A DNA stretch of 64,000 bases. It comes from Vanessa cardui. Its lineage: Eukaryota > Arthropoda > Insecta > Lepidoptera > Nymphalidae. The stretch is taken from the NCBI RefSeq assembly GCF_905220365.1, contig NC_061135.1, positions 12,119,501-12,183,500 on the forward strand, written 5' to 3'. The notes under the pieces were generated by a model. That model saw only the letters and a program-made list of their open reading frames with translations, made no database searches and was not told the DNA's origin. A program made the translations under genes and the position numbers. Shown in pieces: positions 60,601 to 64,000 of the stretch; the stretch's first letter is position 1; every line of letters starts with the position of its first letter.

Positions 60601-62457
60601 ATTCCTTCGTTTTAAATTCAGCTACTGAATTTGTTTACAATTTTTCTTAATATCATCCCGATTGATGAAAATATTTTCTAAAATTTTCATTTATTTATTT
60701 ATTTGAATTTAGAACAAGAGCCGAGATGGCCCAGTGGTCAGAACGCGTGCTTCTTAACCCATGACTGCGGGTTCAAACCCACTGAATATTCAATATTCAT
60801 ATGCTTAATTAGTTTTAAATCATCTCGTGCTCGGCGGTGAAGGAGAACATCGTGAGAAAAACCTGCATGTGTCTAATTTCTATGATTCTACCACATGTGT
60901 ATTTCACCAACCACACTTGGAATATGTTCCAAACCATCTCCTCAAAAGAGAGAGGAGGCCTTACCCCAGAAGTAGGAAATTTACAAGCTGTTGTTGTTGT
61001 TTTGTTAAATATATAATTGAACAGAAAGCTATGTTAACCAACTATGTATCGTTCGAAAATGAATATCTTTTCAAACATTTTTCGTTCTCTTTTTGAAAGT
61101 TTTTTTTTTAAATATTTTTTTTTATAATCTGTATAATCTGTTGCATCAGACACGGTATGGAGGGGAGGAGCTGTATGCTTCGAAATATTTGCGAGGCCGC
61201 TGAAACGCCGCTTCATCACAATGGTCTTTTGGGACACATAATGCATATTGTTTTTACGTGAGTATCGAAAACGCTTTAATTTAGCGTTATCTGTGTGAAA
61301 TATATATAATAGTAAAGAAAACGTAACACACACGAGCAAAATTATAATAACAAATTTGAATGAACATTTTGTAGATATTTGACGAACGTTAAACACACTA
61401 CCTACCAATACTCATCGGAAAAATAAATGAAATTTGACAATCTTTGTGGTCGAGCAGTTTCATGGGTACGCCACTCTGAGGTCTCGGGTTCAATTTTCGA
61501 AGTTCCTTAGTTTTCTATGTTATCTTGGGTCTGGGTGTTTATAGTAACGTCGTTGTTTTTGATTTTTGATAACACAAGGTTTACTTACATTGGGATCAGA
61601 GTAATGAAAGTTATATTAAGAAAAAATTACTCATTTCTTCTTTCATAATGATTCTATTGAAGTGATGGCATAACTAAACCCACTGTGTTATTCTGTAAAA
61701 AATCACTTCACTTTTCACTTGTAATGTTTTAAAAACTTTCGATGATATGTTATAACTTTCTAAAGTACTACGGACATGTTATGCGATATTCCTGTCTGTT
61801 CTTACATAATAACATACATAGATGTATTGATAAAACATGATAAAATATCAACCTCCTGTGGCGTAAGGATACGATGTTCACTATGCTCTTCGTTTTGTAT
61901 TAAAATGCATGAGACACATCCAAAGGGGCTGATGTCAAGTGCATAGCTCTGATATCATCGCATACATACGACCTTTTATTGCTATGAGAATCTCTTAACA
62001 CAAATCAACTTATGTAATCCATAGTATATATCATAAGCGGTACAAAATACGTTTATAAAACTGGTATTTTATTTGTTTTTGTTTTACTTGCACGACTACC
62101 TACCTACCTACTACTACTACCTGCAAATTTACGATTACAATTATGTAGTAATAATTCAAACATTATAGTATTTGTTATACTACATATTTACTAATTATCT
62201 ACTTATATAAGAATATACTGCACTAAACTGTTACTTTGACATATTTAATTATATATATTTTTTTTTAATATGGTATTAATTTGCTGATAAAATGTTTAAT
62301 TAATTTCAGACCGTCTTCATCAAAAGAGGAAGGTTTAGACGACGAGTATTACGAAGCAGAGGCAGACGGTCTGAGAGGCGACTGTGACAAATATCTCGAC
62401 CTCTGCCCTTTTAGTCTTTTTGACGTTATAACCAGACTTGTTGAAATACGACATTAA
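51658..62457 (+). CDS. DM-5: secreted DM4/DM12-domain protein (6 exons, 190 aa)
   Basis: Exons 51658-51686, 58548-58629, 59751-59882, 60443-60516, 61150-61257 and 62310-62457 (573 nt), GT-AG, phases 2, 0, 0, 2, 2. Signal peptide about 1-20 (MEWIRTVLLLTVVYMSTCGG) is split after two bases of codon 10, the same phase as in DM-1. Dibasic KR (25-26) precedes GLIFPPTSLYG. The middle segment TFLAIAVPLDIPDRN (38 on) has a sequon at N68. RHSR (86-89) lies before the domain, which starts ELAYTTLETKF, then C114-MLRNI-C120-EAA, GLLGHIMHIVFTPS and C167-x6-C174. It is the shortest of the complete models. Intron 1 (6.9 kb) holds a LINE in opposite orientation plus SINEs. It shares with DM-4 the additional phase-0 intron in the middle segment. 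Confidence 0.88.
52055..52225 (+). repeat. Diverged repeat A copy
   Basis: 'ctgtgcaagtttgtatgggt', 'tgttgtgttccggtttcaac' and 'agtgagagagccaatgtaat' keep the repeat A order. In DM-5 intron 1. Confidence 0.5.
52630..52890 (+). repeat. Repeat G copy
   Basis: Shares blocks with 15340-15605 and ends 'gcacccgtgcgaaatcgggg' followed by 'gctagta'. Confidence 0.5.
53031..53285 (-). repeat. Repeat B SINE
   Basis: 'acagcctgcaaatttcccac' at the left, tRNA-like head 'ctaaccaatgggccatctca' at the right (box B-like GGGTTCAAAAC variant). Confidence 0.7.
54064..56452 (-). pseudogene. LINE ORF2: AP endonuclease + reverse transcriptase, broken
   Basis: The endonuclease part (56452-55481 frame, open for 323 codons) shows QNVRGLRTK near residue 12, E40 in CETWLD, LGDFN (153-157) and D230/H233 in NVDPYHPP, the usual APE-type catalytic set. 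The RT part (55551-54457, another frame) shows KNYRPISILPVFGKLFEK, TDVSKAFD (123-130), SGVPQGS (179-185) and YADD (211-214), with the catalytic aspartates present. It then reads through an in-frame TGA at 54457-54459 into a C-terminal region ending at 54064. The endonuclease passes almost directly into the YNESLKSGVFP part of the RT, so the linker and RT start expected between them are missing. It encoded the nicking and target-primed reverse-transcription enzyme of the element. Confidence 0.85.
56507..57577 (-). pseudogene. LINE ORF1: PHD finger + coiled coil + C-terminal nucleic-acid-binding domain, two stops
   Basis: One frame of 357 codons interrupted by TGA (57281-57283) and TAA (56654-56656), ending at TAG (56507-56509). 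The first part is a C4HC3 PHD-type finger with C3, C6, C18, C21, H26, C29, C50 and C53. The second part starts SHFDLRKIIKDELRN, has a heptad-rich coiled coil (about 80 residues) and a domain ending GKRSAVYVTENLSPENK. After the TAA it continues LHAAARLKAKELNYKHVWVR, the conserved end of this ORF1 type. Presumed role: RNA-binding chaperone of the retroelement particle. The arrangement matches insect CR1/Jockey-like ORF1 proteins. Confidence 0.8.
57951..57990 (+). repeat. Exact 20-bp tandem duplication
   Basis: The unit GACTAAAAATATTTACGTGT occurs twice with no gap (57951-57970, 57971-57990). It lies about 370 bp upstream of LINE ORF1 and could belong to the LINE 5' region or be a local slip. 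Confidence 0.85.
58287..58442 (+). repeat. Repeat A, 5'-truncated copy
   Basis: 'cacaagggacataacaactt' to 'cgccaacctataccataaaa'. About 100 bp upstream of DM-5 exon 2. Confidence 0.75.
58548..58629 (+). CDS. DM-5 exon 2
   Basis: Acceptor TTGTTACAG, donor GGA|GTAAGT. Encodes TVVYMSTCGGHDVAKR and GLIFPPTSLYG. Confidence 0.88.
58699..58800 (+). repeat. Diverged repeat A fragment
   Basis: 'gttggtggcgcattggcgat' and 'gcgccaatgcttatggacga' are repeat A blocks. In DM-5 intron 2. Confidence 0.5.
59751..59882 (+). CDS. DM-5 exon 3 (middle segment)
   Basis: Acceptor TTAATTACAG, donor CCC|GTAAGT, 44 codons in phase 0. Encodes TFLAIAVPLDIPDRN and sequon NIT. Confidence 0.9.
60443..60516 (+). CDS. DM-5 exon 4 (basic site and domain start)
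   Basis: Acceptor TTCTTTTCAG, donor GA|GTAAGT. Encodes IVTARHSRSITRELAY and TTLETKFK. Equivalent to DM-4 44599-44693. Confidence 0.85.
60721..61002 (+). repeat. Repeat B, near full-length SINE
   Basis: Head 'ccgagatggcccagtggtca' with box B-like 'gcgggttcaaaccc', body 'catgtgtctaatttctatga', tail (GTT)n at about 60990. In DM-5 intron 4. Confidence 0.8.
61150..61257 (+). CDS. DM-5 exon 5 (DM4/DM12 core)
   Basis: Acceptor TGCATCAG, donor AC|GTGAGT. Encodes HGMEGRSCMLRNICEAAETP and GLLGHIMHIVF. Confidence 0.92.
61445..61608 (+). repeat. Repeat F SINE, diverged
   Basis: 'gtggtcgagcagtttcatgg', 'ctcgggttcaattttcg' and 'tatcttgggtctgggtgttt'. In DM-5 intron 5. Confidence 0.6.
62095..62121 (+). 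repeat. CTAC/CTA microsatellite
   Basis: Short tract of repeated CTAC then CTA units in DM-5 intron 5. Confidence 0.7.
62310..62457 (+). CDS. DM-5 exon 6 (C-terminal exon)
   Basis: Acceptor TAATTTCAG. Encodes PSSSKEEGLDDEYYEAEADG, DCDKYLDLC and a tail ending VEIRH, TAA stop. Confidence 0.92.
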
Positions 62458-62458
62458 A
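62453..62458 (+). promoter_or_regulatory. Poly(A) signal ATTAAA overlapping the DM-5 stop
   Basis: ATTAAA contains the TAA stop (CATTAAAATC). Confidence 0.4.
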
Positions 62459-62604
62459 ATCTCTCGTTAACCCTTTTTTTATTGTCTTTACCTATTTTAA
62501 ATACCCTTTTAAATTAGTGATTCGTGAGATTTTTGAATTATACTTTGGGTAAATTTTATACTATTTCTATTACAAATAGTTACTTACTATATATGTATAT
62601 GTGC

Positions 62605-62810
62605 TTAATTTGTGTTTATAAATCGTCTCGTCCTCAGCGGTGAAGGAAAAAATCGTGAGGACACCTGCATGTGTCTAATTTCATCGAAATTCTGCCACAT
62701 GTGCATTCCACCAACCCGCATTGGAACAGCGTGGTATAATATGTTCCAAACCCTTAATGAGAGAGGAGGTCTTAGCACAGCAGTGAGACATTTAGAGTCT
62801 GTTACTTTAC
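62605..62810 (+). repeat. Repeat B copy lacking the tRNA-like head
   Basis: 'tgtgtttataaatcgtctcg', 'caacccgcattggaacagcg' and 'gtgagacatttagagtctgt'. The 69-aa ORF inside is repeat-derived. Confidence 0.65.
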
Positions 62811-63166
62811 TAATATATTAAAATGGCAATTAAAAGATTTACATGAAAAACTTTAACGATAAAATCGATGAGCTAGAGGCAAGTAAAGTATTAATTCATT
62901 TACCCCTTCGATATCTATTCTTGTGAGGTCAATCTAATACAGCTTCGATTTTATAGTCAATATTATTCTATTTTCACCAATTTCCAACGTGTCTCATATT
63001 TTTATATGGACACACAGCCAAGGCTAGTCAATGTATATACTTGTTTTACTATATCTTTATTTTAAAAAAAAATATACAAATGTATGAATCGTGCTTGTAA
63101 GTATACCGAAGGTATTCAAAGAGGCCCTATTTTGTAAGAAGCTTGAAAGGTGAAAAAGGGAAATTC

Positions 63167-63300
63167 AATGTTGTCTTAAATTTTCGCGATTACACATTAA
63201 AATAAAACTAGCTATAACGGATTTGAATCGCGTATATTAATTATTTTTAACATCCCGACGTTTCGAGCACTTTACAGCGTTCGTGGTCACGGGTAGGTGG
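63167..63300 (-). repeat. Repeat D copy
   Basis: Minus strand carries 'cccgtgaccacgaacgctgt' and 'cgaaacgtcggg', then 'gttttattttaatgtgtaat'. Confidence 0.65.
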
Positions 63301-63384
63301 ATTGATTCCCCCAATCTATAAATATGAATGTTTATTATATCGTTTAAATAAATTACTTTTAACTAGATATTCTTGTTTGAATTC

Positions 63385-63683
63385 AATAAAACCGATTACT
63401 GCCGATTTATACAACCAATGGAATTAGCTCCCAAACGCGCCATTTGACGCTATTCGTCGCTATAGATTCTCGCGTCAGTTTAACCCGAGAAAATAAGTGC
63501 ATGTAAATCGACGTGTCAAATTGACAAATATAGGTCATATGATATTACAAGTAATTACGTTTGTGTAAAGATCATATCCGCATAAGTAATAAATATTGAT
63601 AATTCGGGATAGCGTACTTAATTCGGATGTGATCGGTTTTAAAAAAATTGCCGATGCGACATATAAGTTGTGTCGCACTTTAC
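63385..63683. mobile_element. Repeat E MITE-like element, left end truncated
   Basis: Interior matches 8979-9309 in the same orientation ('agtgcatgtaaatcgacgtg', 'ggtcatatgatattacaagt'). The right end 'aagttgtgtcgcactttac' is a diverged terminal repeat; the left terminal repeat is mostly missing. Confidence 0.65.
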
Positions 63684-64000
63684 TACTTTCTCTTTTTCAC
63701 AAATGAAATGAACTAGAATAACATTTTGATGTAATTTTAATCGCTTGTTTTAAATATTAGCAGTTACTTTCAAATATTACAAGAATTTTAGGAATTTCTT
63801 CACACTTTTTATAAGTTGGGACACGATTCATGATTTTAGTACAATTATCATGGAGTCGTTTCAACTCGGTCGACTCATTGTCACCTAAAATTAGCGCTTT
63901 TAACGACCTCAGGTCATATAACGGTATAATAAGACCTTTGGTGCGGTATTGTGGAAACTACACGTATTTCTTATACTAGTCGTAATATTTGTCGCGTTGT

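Larger units (their letters stand above)
62458..64000. other. Region downstream of DM-5
   Basis: Holds a headless repeat B copy (62605-62810), repeat D (63167-63300) and repeat E (63385-63683). No exon is recognised up to the window end. Confidence 0.6.

Noticed and set aside
60721..60785. True tRNA gene
   Set aside because: Box A- and B-like motifs are present, but they head a dispersed SINE with many copies and no clear cloverleaf.
61034..61408. Antisense 124-aa ORF as a real gene
   Set aside because: It lies across a well-supported exon of DM-5, has no family match I recognise, and no splice or promoter support.
1..64000. CRISPR array, operon or prophage-like system
   Set aside because: The window is clearly intron-bearing insect DNA; no regularly spaced direct repeats or bacterial gene order exist.

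Overview
The window is AT-rich eukaryotic (insect) DNA. Short exons with GT-AG junctions sit in long introns full of dispersed repeats, tRNA-headed SINEs and a CR1/Jockey-type LINE. The repeat types (GTGCAAGC...CTCGTCCGCC repeats, SINEs with CAACAACAAC tails, non-LTR remnants) are ones I associate with Lepidoptera, probably a butterfly. The species is not determined.

The protein-coding content is a cluster of five paralogous genes, called DM-1 to DM-5 here. Each encodes a small predicted secreted protein with a C-terminal DM4/DM12 domain, an insect family of unknown function. Layout: DM-1 (1598-10566, minus), DM-2 (14003-26466, plus), DM-3 (30041-33853, minus), DM-4 (first exon unresolved; 39331-47819, plus) and DM-5 (51658-62457, plus). 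DM-1/DM-2 and DM-3/DM-4 are head-to-head, DM-2/DM-3 tail-to-tail, and DM-4/DM-5 in tandem. I rebuilt the exons from the sequence. Reading frame, splice sites and intron phases agree, giving complete models of 218, 214, 295 and 190 residues for DM-1, -2, -3 and -5.

All five share one plan: signal peptide, basic cleavage-like site, a 'LxFP/LVYP' motif, a beta-rich middle segment, a second basic site, then a domain with the cysteine pattern C-x5-C ... C-x6-C. All five also have AATAAA or ATTAAA overlapping the stop codon. DM-4 and DM-5 share one extra intron. DM-3 has a unique acidic insert.

The rest is introns and intergenic DNA with SINE-like repeats, a family of about 335-bp elements with terminal inverted repeats, Helitron-like or other fragments, and one decayed LINE (about 53.8-57.6 kb, minus) inside DM-5 intron 1. 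The LINE has a PHD-finger ORF1 and an endonuclease/reverse-transcriptase ORF2, broken by three in-frame stops and an internal deletion. I found no true tRNA, rRNA or CRISPR and no bacterial-type feature.
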